Assembly: GCA_019240475.1 (NCBI GenBank)
Contig: JAFAYI010000024.1
Location: 124,001 to 188,000, forward strand
Source: Acidobacteriaceae bacterium
Lineage (GTDB): Bacteria; Acidobacteriota; Terriglobia; Bryobacterales; Bryobacteraceae
DNA length: 64,000 nucleotides
Direction of reading: 5' to 3'
Shown here one piece after another: positions 1 to 8,610 of this stretch (its first letter is position 1; every line of letters begins with the position of its first letter). The translations under genes and the position numbers were made by a program. Below the pieces are notes generated by a model. It was given only the letters and a program-made list of their open reading frames with translations. It was not told where the DNA came from and did no database searches.

Positions 1-1
1 G

Positions 2-223
2 CTGCAGAAAATAGAAGGCGTGAATTTGCCCGCGCATTACGGACCGCCGCGGCCCGGCGACGTGCGCGACTCGCAGGCCGATACTACCGCCGCCGTGCGC
101 GAGCTCGGACACCAGCCGCGTTTCACCTTCGAGCAAGGATTGCGGCTCACGCTCGAATGGTATCGAGCAAGCCTGGAAGACAAACAGGTGGCGGCCGCCG
201 GCCGTGACTCATTGAAGATTTAG
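2..223 (+). CDS. NAD-dependent sugar epimerase/dehydratase, C-terminal end only
   Basis: The reading frame is already open at the window edge, so only the last 73 residues are present. They contain the G-D-V-R-D-S-x-A-D stretch followed by an E-L-G-x-x-P-x-x-x-F-E-x-G-L-x-x-T-x-E-W-Y tail. In the extended short-chain dehydrogenase family (UDP-glucose 4-epimerase and relatives) this tail marks the end of the substrate-binding lobe. The Rossmann fold and catalytic YxxxK lie upstream and cannot be checked, so the exact sugar substrate is unknown. It ends 9 bases before pgeF and may share its transcript. Confidence 0.75.
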   Translation: MQKIEGVNLPAHYGPPRPGDVRDSQADTTAAVRELGHQPRFTFEQGLRLTLEWYRASLEDKQVAAAGRDSLKI

Positions 224-232
224 AGCACGTTC

Positions 233-898
233 GTGAAAGCTTCCTTCCGTCTAGCGCAAGACGGCGTCTACCGCTGTGACGGATTCCAGGAGTTCTTCTG
301 GCAGACGCACGGATTCGGGACGCGCAACGCAAGCCCGAACGCGGATGTCACGCTCCGGCAGGTTCATTCCGGCCGAGTGTTCAACGCGCGCGGCACGGAA
401 GACCGCGCCGAAGAAGGCGACGCGCTGGTTACGGACGAAATTGCAAGAAGCATCGGGGTGCGAACCGCCGACTGCGTTCCTATCTTGTTATTGGACGCGG
501 CAACGCGATGCGTCGGGGCGGTGCATGCCGGATGGCGCGGAACGGCGGCGCGAATCGTGGAGCGTGCCATTGAGCGGATGCGCGCCGATTTCGGAACCGA
601 TGCGGCCCATATCTACGCGGCCGTTGGACCGTGCATTCGCGCTTGCTGCTATGAGGTCGGCAGCGACATTGCCGAACAATTTGAAGCGGCAACGCGCAAG
701 GCAAATGCTCAAGGAGACCGCTGCTTCTTGAATCTCGCGGAAGCAAACCTCCGCCAGATGCGCGCCGCGGGCGTCATGGATCAACGGATTTTCGACTGCG
801 GTTTGTGCACTGCGTGTCAGAGCGCGCAGTTCTTTTCCTACCGGCGCGAACCCACCAACCCAGGCCGTATGACCACTTCGATTTCCCGCCTGGCGTAA
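233..898 (+). CDS. pgeF: Peptidoglycan editing factor PgeF / laccase-domain protein (YfiH family)
   Basis: The 221-residue product has the full signature of the YfiH/YlmD (DUF152, Cu-oxidase_4) family: Q-V-H-S near residue 45, T-A-D-C near 81 and V-H-A-G-W-R-G near 98, which supply the His, Cys and His metal ligands, then G-P-x-I-x-x-C-C-Y-E-V and a C-terminal F-F-S-Y-R-R-E. Family members are single-domain cytosolic proteins of about 240-260 residues. Described activities include removing wrongly built muropeptide precursors (PgeF) and purine nucleoside phosphorolysis; older records call them polyphenol oxidases. The start is a GTG 9 bases after the upstream stop, and no clear ribosome site is visible. 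The N-terminus is slightly short for the family. Confidence 0.9.
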   Translation: MKASFRLAQDGVYRCDGFQEFFWQTHGFGTRNASPNADVTLRQVHSGRVFNARGTEDRAEEGDALVTDEIARSIGVRTADCVPILLLDAATRCVGAVHAGWRGTAARIVERAIERMRADFGTDAAHIYAAVGPCIRACCYEVGSDIAEQFEAATRKANAQGDRCFLNLAEANLRQMRAAGVMDQRIFDCGLCTACQSAQFFSYRREPTNPGRMTTSISRLA

Positions 899-920
899 GG
901 TGGTCTTGAGAGGAGAAAGC

Positions 921-1364
921 ATGGACCGAAAAGCGAAAGCCCAGTGGCGAGGCGACCTTAGATCCGGGACCGGCACGATTTCATCCGGCAGCGGAGTTCT
1001 TTCGAGCACGCCCTATTCCTTCCGGGACCGTTTCGAACAGGGGACTGGAACGAATCCAGAGGAACTGCTGGCCGCCGCGCACGCAGCCTGCTTTTCAATG
1101 GCGCTTTCAGCCGAGCTCGCCAAAGAGCGGCTGAAGGCCGATAGCATCGAGACCACGTGCGCCATTACGCTCGAAAAACAAGGCGACGGTTTCGCCATTT
1201 CTCACAGTCATCTGGAGTTGACCGCGAAGATTCCGGGCGCATCCGAAGACGCGTTCAATCGCGCCACGCAGTCGGCCAAGGAAAACTGCCCGGTATCGAA
1301 ACTCTACGATACCGAGATCACGCTCGACGCAAGACTGGAGCAATCGACGGCCTCAGGCGCATAG
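921..1364 (+). CDS. OsmC-family peroxiredoxin
   Basis: A 147-residue protein of the OsmC/Ohr fold, which reduces organic hydroperoxides with a pair of cysteines. Cys57 lies in H-A-A-C-F-S-M and Cys123 in E-N-C-P-V-S-K, the two conserved catalytic positions, and the N-P-E-E-L-L-A-A-A-H motif just before Cys57 is typical of the OsmC branch. I chose the ATG at 921 because an AGGAGA ribosome site sits 4 bases upstream; a frame-compatible start exists at 900 but has no such site. It follows pgeF by 22 bases. Acidic surface residues and length fit a soluble cytosolic homodimer. OsmC is preferred over Ohr from the motif spacing, but this subdivision is tentative. Confidence 0.9.
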   Translation: MDRKAKAQWRGDLRSGTGTISSGSGVLSSTPYSFRDRFEQGTGTNPEELLAAAHAACFSMALSAELAKERLKADSIETTCAITLEKQGDGFAISHSHLELTAKIPGASEDAFNRATQSAKENCPVSKLYDTEITLDARLEQSTASGA

Positions 1365-1427
1365 AGATAGGCAGCCTCTGGCCTGGAGCGGCCGATGCTA
1401 TGCTCGGGGCGAGGGTAGTTTCCTCGG

Positions 1428-2273
1428 ATGCCTCAATGGAAGCTCGGTTGGCGGTTGGGGTGCGGACTCGCCGTGCTGGGCGTGCTGTATGCGGTACAGC
1501 GGCCCACTTCCCAGCCCTTTCGAGAATATCCGGGCGATGAATACCGGCTCGGCCAGATCCCTTTGCCCCCCGATTACAGGGAAAAGACGGAGTGGGCATT
1601 CGCGCGCCTGATGTATCCTTCCATTCCGGAGGCGCACTTCCATCACGCGGGTTGGGACTGGACGCGCGGTCATTCGAGTTGGACCAACGATTACCCGCGA
1701 GCCGATCGCCACTTCGCGCAGGCCCTCAGACGGCTCACGCGCATTCACGTGCGCTCGGTGGAGCAGCCCGTCAACCTCGAAGATCCCTCCGATGTTTTCA
1801 ACTATCCCTGGCTCTATGCGGTCTTCGTCGGAGAGTGGGACCTGACCGATGCGCAAGCGAAGACTTTGCGCGAGTACCTGGAGCGCGGCGGCTTTCTGAT
1901 GTGCGATGACTTTTGGGGCACCGTGGATTGGTCGGTCTTCGACCAGAGCATGAGACGCATTTTCCCCGATCGCCCGGTGGTTGAAATCTCGGATTCCGAT
2001 CCGATTTTTCACACCGTCTACGACTTGGACAATCGCTACCAGGTGCCGGGCGCATGGGCCGTCCGCACCGGAACGTCCTATAGAAACGACGGATACCAGG
2101 CGCATTGGCGAGGCGTTTACGACGACAAAGGCCGCGTCATGGTAGCGATGGCTTTCAATTCCGATCTGGGAGATTCGTGGGAATGGGCCGACGATCCCGA
2201 ATACCCTGAGCAGTATTCGGCGCTGGGAATTCGTGTGGGCGTCAATTACGTCGTTTACGCCATGACTCATTAA
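1428..2273 (+). CDS. DUF4159 domain-containing exported protein
   Basis: A 281-residue protein with a hydrophobic segment at about residues 7-22 that could be a signal peptide or membrane anchor. The rest matches the DUF4159 pattern: an F-x-x-x-R-L-x-Y-P opening, a W-x-x-D-Y-P-R-A-D block, then Y-L-E-R-G-G-F-L-M-C-D-D-F and a final stretch ending in G-V-N-Y-V-V-Y. The L-x-x-G-G-F-L-x-x-D-D core resembles the glutamine-amidotransferase-like fold found in proteins linked to MoxR/BatA clusters. No catalytic role is established for the family. It is followed after 2 bases by a small exported protein and is probably co-transcribed with it. Confidence 0.8.
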   Translation: MPQWKLGWRLGCGLAVLGVLYAVQRPTSQPFREYPGDEYRLGQIPLPPDYREKTEWAFARLMYPSIPEAHFHHAGWDWTRGHSSWTNDYPRADRHFAQALRRLTRIHVRSVEQPVNLEDPSDVFNYPWLYAVFVGEWDLTDAQAKTLREYLERGGFLMCDDFWGTVDWSVFDQSMRRIFPDRPVVEISDSDPIFHTVYDLDNRYQVPGAWAVRTGTSYRNDGYQAHWRGVYDDKGRVMVAMAFNSDLGDSWEWADDPEYPEQYSALGIRVGVNYVVYAMTH

Positions 2274-2275
2274 AT

Positions 2276-2767
2276 ATGCCGGCGCCCACAGGCAGGCTAT
2301 TCGTTTACGCAATGGCCGCTGGCGCCGCGGCGCTCGCCTTAGCCTGGGCCGCCAGCGGAGACAGCGCGCCGAGCCAGGACGAACTAAAGATGCTGCAGGA
2401 CCCGGCCGGCTGGGAGTACGTCCGCATCAGCGACCAGGACGCCGGCGTCCAGACTCAGCACACTTGCTTCGATGGACAGCCGCATCCCCAGGAGTGCAGC
2501 GGCACGCTGACGATGAATGCGGACAATTCCTTCGTCCAACAGGTCCACATTCATGGCCAGACGGTTGCGCGCCACGGCGCGTACCGCTTGGACGATTCGG
2601 GCATCGCATTCTTTGACGAATTCGGGACCGAAGACGGCCCCTACCGGTTCACGATCGATATGAAGGCGAAGCGCTTGACGCTCGAAATGCCGCAAGTGCG
2701 GGACGAGTTCGTGCTCGAAAAAAAATACAAGCGGCAGCGGGAGCAACGAACCGGCGCGCCGCAGTAA
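2276..2767 (+). CDS. Small exported protein of unknown function
   Basis: I do not recognise a family. The 163-residue product starts with a positively charged then alanine-rich hydrophobic stretch (about residues 7-26) that looks like a signal peptide ending near A-A-S-G-D. The mature part alternates polar and aromatic residues with two cysteines about 12 residues apart, C-F-D-G and Q-E-C-S-G, a likely disulfide, and could form a small beta-rich domain of lipocalin-like size. The C-terminus is strongly charged. The start codon sits 2 bases after the DUF4159 stop, so translation is probably coupled. The gene converges on the M28 peptidase with 3 bases between stop codons. Confidence 0.65.
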   Translation: MPAPTGRLFVYAMAAGAAALALAWAASGDSAPSQDELKMLQDPAGWEYVRISDQDAGVQTQHTCFDGQPHPQECSGTLTMNADNSFVQQVHIHGQTVARHGAYRLDDSGIAFFDEFGTEDGPYRFTIDMKAKRLTLEMPQVRDEFVLEKKYKRQREQRTGAPQ

Positions 2768-2770
2768 GCT

Positions 2771-5047
2771 CTAGTGCTTGAGAGCTTGTTCGAGCGCGGC
2801 GCTCGCGGCGTCGATAATCTTAGTTTCCCGATCGAGCGCGGCGGCGGCTCGCGGAATTTGCGATTCGGCTTCGGCCCACTTCTTACGGTCCATGGCTTCG
2901 AGCACCCCGGGCAGCGGCTTGGATTCGTATCCGGTGTAGGCGCCCGGCGCATAGATCTGATTCTTGAACCAGGGCCGTCCCGGCAGGCCCGCGGGATCCG
3001 TCAAAGCCGGGCCGCTGTGCATCAACAGGTCGTTGACTCGCGCCAGGACCGCGGGCGCTAGATTCATCCCGCTCGCTTGGGCTGCGTCGATCGCCTTGGC
3101 GTAACGCGCGGCGCTGCGGGTCAAAGCATCCAGCGAATTCTCGAGTGGAGCGAAGTTGAAGTAGGGCGGAACCGCGAGAGCCGGTGGCGGCTGCAGCGGA
3201 TACTTAGGATCGCTGTTTGCGGAGAACACGCCTTCTTCCAATTCGCGGTCGCGCTCGCGAATCTCCTCCTGTTGTGACTTAAGCAGATCCTGCACATTCG
3301 TTACAAATGTCTTCACTGTTTCCGCGAAATCGGTGAAGTCGAAAGGCAGCAGCTCGGCGTCGGCCATTCGCATGACCGCTGTGCCGATCACTTGCGAGTC
3401 GGCGCGCTCGTACAGGAAGTCCGGGTCGCCGAAGTGCGTATACCAATAGAAGTCGTCGTAGATCGAGTGATAGACGCCGCCGTAGGTCTCGCCGCCGAAA
3501 CCGATGTCGGCCGACGCAATGCCGAGATGGTGAATGAAGGCGGTATAGTCGGAGCCGTCACCCAACGCTCCGATGTGCAGGTCTTCACGCTTGCGAACTT
3601 CGTCGCTTTTTTCTGGACTGGAAGCGTGTTCCATCTCGTAGAAGCGCGACCGCTCCCAAACGCTGATGTTCTTTTCGGGGTCGGTGACGTCGCGCGCTAC
3701 GGAGTTCAAGAACTTTTCAAGCGTGTGCGAGCCGTCGGCCCCGAAAAATCCGCGGTCGTTGGTGTCGCTGTTGAAGTACGCTACCGCATGGCGCAGAAGG
3801 TCGTCTTCATGCGCTTCCACCCATTCCGTGGAGCCCAGCAGGCCGGGCTCTTCGCCGTCCCAGGCGCAATATACGATCGTCCGCTTAGGCTTCCAGCCCT
3901 GCTTCGCGAGTTCGCCAAAGGCCCGCGCTTCTTCTAGCAGCGCGACCAGGCCCGAAACAGGATCTTCGGCTCCGTTCACCCATGCGTCGTGATGGTTCCC
4001 GCGCAGAATCCACTCATCGGGCCTTTCAGAACCCGGCATCCGCGCGATGACATCGTAGAGTGTTTTCTGGTCCCAGTTCGATTTCATCAGCAGATGCGCC
4101 TTCGCGGGGCCGGGGCCGAAATGATAAGTGAGCGGCAGTCCGCCGCGCCAGGAGCGCGGAACCACGCGTCCCTCGAGCGCGCTGAGGAAAGGCTGCGCAT
4201 CCGCGTAGGAGATCGGCAGCACCGGAATCTTGGTGATGGTCTTGGCTTCTTGAAGAGACAAGCGCTTGGCGCCGGGCAGAGAGGCCACGCCAGGCGTGAG
4301 CGGATCGCCGGGATAATCGGTGTCCATGACGCTGCCGCGCTGAATGCCCGAAGGCGGACGCGACGCGCCCTGAGGATATACATCGCCTCCGCCGTACCCG
4401 TCGTCCAGCGGGTCGGAATAGATGATGCAGCCGATGGCGCCATGCTCGGCCGCGACCTTGGGTTTAATGCCGCGCCAACCGTGGCCATAGCGCGCGATTA
4501 CAATGGCGCCTTTCACTGAGATGCCATAGCGCGCCAGTTCTTCGTAGTCGTCCGGGTTGCCGTAGTTCACATAGACCAGCGGCCCCGTTACGTCGCCGTC
4601 GATCGAGTAAGCGTTGTAGGCGGGCAACTGTTCCCCGCTCTGAGACGATGTGGGATCGATGGCGATGGGAGGTTCGGCCAATTTAGCCTCGAATCTGCGA
4701 GGCGCCAGCAATTCGAGTTTCTCTTCCTTCGGCGTGGGAAACAGCACCTCGAAGTTTTCAATGTGAGCGTCGAAGCCCCACTGCTTGAACTGGGCGAGCA
4801 GCCATTCGGCATTCGTCTTGTCGTAAGGCGAGCCGACGTGATGCGGATGCGCGGTCAGGCGGCGCATGTATTCCCGCTGATTCTCAGGCGAGGGAATCGC
4901 GCGGAACTTCGTCTCCCAATCGCGCTCCGCCCGGCTCGAAGCGGGCGTGTAGCCATCCAAAGTCTTGGCCGCGTCCGCGGCGTTTGAGAGCGGCATCCAC
5001 AGCCATAAGCCGAATCCGATCGCGAGTGCCTTCTTCATTGTGTTCAT
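2771..5047 (-). CDS. Secreted M28-family metallopeptidase, glutamate carboxypeptidase II-like
   Basis: The 758-residue length and domain order match the glutamate carboxypeptidase II / transferrin-receptor group. After a signal peptide (residues 1 to about 24) comes a protease-associated domain with K-G-A-I-V-I-A-R-Y-G-H. The M28 core follows, with zinc-site motifs N-H-H-D-A-W-V-N-G-A-x-D-P-x-S-G and W-D-G-E-E-P-G-L-L-G-S-T-E-W, then a long C-terminal helical part like the receptor dimerisation domain. The enzyme would trim C-terminal residues from peptides outside the cytoplasm. It is divergent from TonB receptor 1 with 86 bases between starts, and with the S9 peptidase forms a peptide-use neighbourhood. 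The substrate is not predictable from sequence. Confidence 0.93.
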   Translation of the reverse strand: MNTMKKALAIGFGLWLWMPLSNAADAAKTLDGYTPASSRAERDWETKFRAIPSPENQREYMRRLTAHPHHVGSPYDKTNAEWLLAQFKQWGFDAHIENFEVLFPTPKEEKLELLAPRRFEAKLAEPPIAIDPTSSQSGEQLPAYNAYSIDGDVTGPLVYVNYGNPDDYEELARYGISVKGAIVIARYGHGWRGIKPKVAAEHGAIGCIIYSDPLDDGYGGGDVYPQGASRPPSGIQRGSVMDTDYPGDPLTPGVASLPGAKRLSLQEAKTITKIPVLPISYADAQPFLSALEGRVVPRSWRGGLPLTYHFGPGPAKAHLLMKSNWDQKTLYDVIARMPGSERPDEWILRGNHHDAWVNGAEDPVSGLVALLEEARAFGELAKQGWKPKRTIVYCAWDGEEPGLLGSTEWVEAHEDDLLRHAVAYFNSDTNDRGFFGADGSHTLEKFLNSVARDVTDPEKNISVWERSRFYEMEHASSPEKSDEVRKREDLHIGALGDGSDYTAFIHHLGIASADIGFGGETYGGVYHSIYDDFYWYTHFGDPDFLYERADSQVIGTAVMRMADAELLPFDFTDFAETVKTFVTNVQDLLKSQQEEIRERDRELEEGVFSANSDPKYPLQPPPALAVPPYFNFAPLENSLDALTRSAARYAKAIDAAQASGMNLAPAVLARVNDLLMHSGPALTDPAGLPGRPWFKNQIYAPGAYTGYESKPLPGVLEAMDRKKWAEAESQIPRAAAALDRETKIIDAASAALEQALKH

Positions 5048-5133
5048 CGATCATTTACAAATGTAGATTCTAGCTTCTCGAATTCCACGCCCCCTGTCGA
5101 CGTGGTACGCTAGCGCCATTCAGGGAGACTACT

Positions 5134-8100
5134 ATGCATCAACTCAAGACTGTAGTAGCCGCAATCGCATTCGTGACCTTGTCCTGCCCTGCCATGTTTG
5201 CACAGGATGTCACCGGAAAAGTAACGGGAACCGTCACGGACCCGTCGGGCGGCGTGGTCGCCGGCGCCAAGGTTACGGTAACGGCCAAGGCGACGGGAAC
5301 CGCGCACGAAACCACTTCCGATGCATCTGGAACATATCAGGTGTTGCAGCTTCCCATCGGGATCTATAGCGTGACGGCGGAAGCACCCGGCTTTCAGCGC
5401 ATCACCATAGATTCTCAGACGCCGCTCGAGATCAACCAGACCCTCCGCATCGATATTCATCTGCAGGTGGGCAAGCTCAGCAGCGCCGTCACCGTCGAAA
5501 GCAGTGCGTCCATGGTAGAGACAGAGAACCAGACTGTGATGCAGACGGTCACAGGGCAAGCGATTTACGAGCTTCCTTTGAACGGCCGCGATACGCTTGA
5601 CCTGCTGAAGACGCAACCAGGCGTTACTCCAACCAATCCCGATTCGAGCGCCGCTGGAAACTACAGCATCGGTGGCCAGCGAACCGATTCGGTGACATAT
5701 CTTCTCGATGGTGGTTTGAACAACGACCTTCTCGACAATGGCGCGGTAGCCGATCCCAATCCCGACGCTGTTGCCGAGTTCAGGGTTCTAGAGAGTAATT
5801 ACAGCGCGGAATACGGCCGCAATGCCGGCGGCGTCGTTAGTGTCGTTACCAAGAGCGGCACGAATCAATTCCATGGCACCCTTTACGATTACGTGCGCAA
5901 CAATTATTTCGACGCGAACACCTTTTTCAACAACGAACAAGGCTTAGGGGTTCCGGTGCTGAAGCGCAACCAGTTTGGTGGCACGGTGGGCGGTCCCATC
6001 TTGAAGGACAAGCTGTTCTTCTTCTTTTCTTATGAAGGCCAACGGGAGACGGCATTGGATACGACGCCGGGCAAGGTAACCACCTTCACGCCCGCGGAAG
6101 CTAATGGCGACTTCTCGAATACAGCCTATGCCTCGACCGTGGCGGCGTTTCTGCAGAACAACACGCAATATCAGCCCAATCCGGTGCTTGCTGCGCAAGG
6201 CATCATCTCCCCGACGGCGATCGATCCTGTCGCGAAAGCATACTTCGCGAACGGTCTCATTCCGACTTCTCCGACGGGGATACTGTTTCCCGAGGCGCCA
6301 GCGGTTAATAATTACAACGAGTATCTTGGCAAGATTGACTACAACGTAACACCGCGGGACGTGTTCACGGGAACGTTTACCACGCGCGATAATCCCATCC
6401 TCTATCCTTTTGGCGACACGGGTTCGACCTTCAGTTCGCCGGGTCCCAACAATGTTACAGGCTATCCCGTGACATACGAAACCACGGACTATTTCGGATC
6501 GGTTGGCTACACCCACACTTTTACGCCGAGTCTTCTGAATGAGCTGCACATTACCGCTCAGCGCTTGGATCGCGCGCAAGCCGTTCCGACTGCCAAGCTG
6601 CCTACGGCCTCTGCTTTGGGCGCGGACATCCCGTCCGACGACCCGACCGGGCCGCCTCGCGTGGACCTCGAAGGATCGAATTTGTCCTTCGGTTTTAGCC
6701 CGCAAGGCCCAACGCATGAGTTCGACAACACATACACCTTCTACGACACTCTCTCCTGGACAAAGGGCAGCCACAATCTTAAGTTTGGTTTCTATTTTTC
6801 GCCTTACCAGAACAATACGGTATACGACTTCTATGTAGACGGCGAGTATTACTTCTACGGTCCCGGCACCTTCGTCGGATCTGGTGTAGACTTAGCAGAC
6901 TTTCTGATGGGGCTTCCGGACGAATTTCTGCAATTTGGTAAAGCGCCTTCGAACATACGCTCTCATCAATATTCCGGATTCGGTCAAGACGACTGGAAAG
7001 TTACCAAACGGTTCACTCTGACTTACGGGTTGCGCTACGAGTATGCCGAGCCAAAGTACGATACGCAGGGCCGCTCGTTTTCGGTCATTCCCGGATTGCA
7101 ATCGCAGAGGTTCGTCAATGCGCCGAGCGGCCTCGTATTTCCCGGCGATCAGGGCGCTCCCAAAGGTTCCAATTTCCCGGATAAGAACGATTTTGCTCCG
7201 CGTTTCGGCTTCGCCTATGACGTATTCGGGAACGCGAAGACAAGCCTACGCGGCGGATTCGGCGTCTTCTACGACATTCTGAAAGGCGAGGACAACCTGC
7301 AATTCAATGGGCAGGCCCCATTTTACGGTTTTGCCGACGTATCTCCTTGCGGCGCGGGCTATTCTCCCAGCGGTTTGCAGAATCCTTACGCGACATCAGG
7401 TCCAAACTGCACCGCCGCGCCGGATCCATTCCCGTCCAAACCGCCCACCCAGAATCTGGATTTTCGGTTAGCGGGTTATCTGCCCTTCGGCGGCGGCGGC
7501 GTCTACTTTGTAGATCCGAATCTCCGCACGCCATATGTGTATCAATACAACTTCTCCATCGAACAGCAGCTCGCCCCGAATCTGATGTTGGAAGCGGGAT
7601 ACCTAGGGTACTCCGCCCACAAACTAACTGGATTAGTGGATCAGAATCCGTTCATCCTCGGAACAGATACTCGAATCCTCGATGCGGATATTCCAGGCCA
7701 GTTCAGTTATCTCGAAGAGTTCCAGAATATCGGAAAAGCCAATTACAACGCCTTAGAAATGAAGCTACGCCGCAATGCCTCCATGGGTAAATGGGGCAAT
7801 AGCTTTTTTACTCTCGGCTACACCTATGGTCATGAGCTAGACAACGAGTCCGGATTCCGCGAGCGTAACTCCGGCATTCCGTACTACGATCACAATGAAT
7901 TCTATGCCTCCGGCGACACGGATGTGCGGCACGTGATCACGTTCTCGGGTGGCTGGCAATTGCCTTTCGATCAGCTTTGGGAAAGCGGCCCGAAACTGTT
8001 GACGAAAGGTTGGAGTCTCTATCCAATCTTTACCTGGCGCACCGGATTTCCCATCGACGTTTTCGCCGGCTTGAATACAACCGACGGCGATCCTGGCCCA

Positions 8101-8553
8101 TCTGGCGCCGGTGATGCAGGCAACGTTCACGCGGACATCGTTGCGCCGCTCGCAACCATGAACGCCAAAACCTTCCAAACGCTGAGCAACCCAAACGCCG
8201 GCACCACCACCGCAGGTAACTACTATTTCAATCCCGCGATATTCAGCAACGCTCGATTGTTGGCGCTCGATGCCATCGCGGATAACGGCAACACTCTGCC
8301 CTATTACACCTATGGCACTTTCCCGCGCAATGCGCTGCGCGGGCCGGGCTTCACGAATCTGGACATGACCATTTCGAAGCACTTCCAGATCAGAGAGAGG
8401 ATGGACATGGAACTGCGCATGGACGCCTTCAATGTCTTCAATCACACCGAATTTCAGAATCCGGATACCATCATCACCGACTCTACGTTCGGCCAGATCT
8501 CAACCACGTATCCCGGCCGCATACTGCAGCTCGCCTTGCACTTTGCATTCTGA
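5134..8553 (+). CDS. Oar-like TonB-dependent receptor 1 (carboxypeptidase-regulatory-like domain)
   Basis: The 1139-residue product starts with a signal peptide (cleavage near F-A-Q-D). A carboxypeptidase-regulatory-like beta-sandwich (about residues 25-110, T-G-T-V-T-D-P-S-G-G opening) follows, then a plug with L-P-L-N-G-R-D-T-L-D-L and Y-S-A-E-Y-G-R-N-A-G-G-V-V, and a beta-barrel ending in the outer-membrane signature L-H-F-A-F. The role would be energised uptake of large substrates across the outer membrane; the substrate is unknown. A GGGAG ribosome site lies before the ATG. Its position between two exported peptidases makes peptide uptake a reasonable guess. No SusD partner is adjacent, as is usual for the Oar-like group. 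Confidence 0.92.
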   Translation: MHQLKTVVAAIAFVTLSCPAMFAQDVTGKVTGTVTDPSGGVVAGAKVTVTAKATGTAHETTSDASGTYQVLQLPIGIYSVTAEAPGFQRITIDSQTPLEINQTLRIDIHLQVGKLSSAVTVESSASMVETENQTVMQTVTGQAIYELPLNGRDTLDLLKTQPGVTPTNPDSSAAGNYSIGGQRTDSVTYLLDGGLNNDLLDNGAVADPNPDAVAEFRVLESNYSAEYGRNAGGVVSVVTKSGTNQFHGTLYDYVRNNYFDANTFFNNEQGLGVPVLKRNQFGGTVGGPILKDKLFFFFSYEGQRETALDTTPGKVTTFTPAEANGDFSNTAYASTVAAFLQNNTQYQPNPVLAAQGIISPTAIDPVAKAYFANGLIPTSPTGILFPEAPAVNNYNEYLGKIDYNVTPRDVFTGTFTTRDNPILYPFGDTGSTFSSPGPNNVTGYPVTYETTDYFGSVGYTHTFTPSLLNELHITAQRLDRAQAVPTAKLPTASALGADIPSDDPTGPPRVDLEGSNLSFGFSPQGPTHEFDNTYTFYDTLSWTKGSHNLKFGFYFSPYQNNTVYDFYVDGEYYFYGPGTFVGSGVDLADFLMGLPDEFLQFGKAPSNIRSHQYSGFGQDDWKVTKRFTLTYGLRYEYAEPKYDTQGRSFSVIPGLQSQRFVNAPSGLVFPGDQGAPKGSNFPDKNDFAPRFGFAYDVFGNAKTSLRGGFGVFYDILKGEDNLQFNGQAPFYGFADVSPCGAGYSPSGLQNPYATSGPNCTAAPDPFPSKPPTQNLDFRLAGYLPFGGGGVYFVDPNLRTPYVYQYNFSIEQQLAPNLMLEAGYLGYSAHKLTGLVDQNPFILGTDTRILDADIPGQFSYLEEFQNIGKANYNALEMKLRRNASMGKWGNSFFTLGYTYGHELDNESGFRERNSGIPYYDHNEFYASGDTDVRHVITFSGGWQLPFDQLWESGPKLLTKGWSLYPIFTWRTGFPIDVFAGLNTTDGDPGPSGAGDAGNVHADIVAPLATMNAKTFQTLSNPNAGTTTAGNYYFNPAIFSNARLLALDAIADNGNTLPYYTYGTFPRNALRGPGFTNLDMTISKHFQIRERMDMELRMDAFNVFNHTEFQNPDTIITDSTFGQISTTYPGRILQLALHFAF

Positions 8554-8560
8554 TCGATTC

Positions 8561-8610
8561 CGGGCGCTGCGCCGCGCGCCCGGCGCAGGCAAGTGTTAGA
8601 CTTGCCTGCG
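8561..8610 (+). other. Two consecutive perfect hairpins between TonB receptor 1 and the S9 peptidase
   Basis: The first inverted repeat has 7-base arms, CGGGCGC at 8561-8567 and its complement at 8576-8582. The second has 10-base arms, CGCAGGCAAG at 8584-8593 and CTTGCCTGCG at 8601-8610, with a 7-base loop. The second arm ends on the base before the peptidase ATG at 8611. There is no U-tract. They may terminate the receptor transcript, or the second may hide the ribosome-binding region of the peptidase. Confidence 0.6.
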
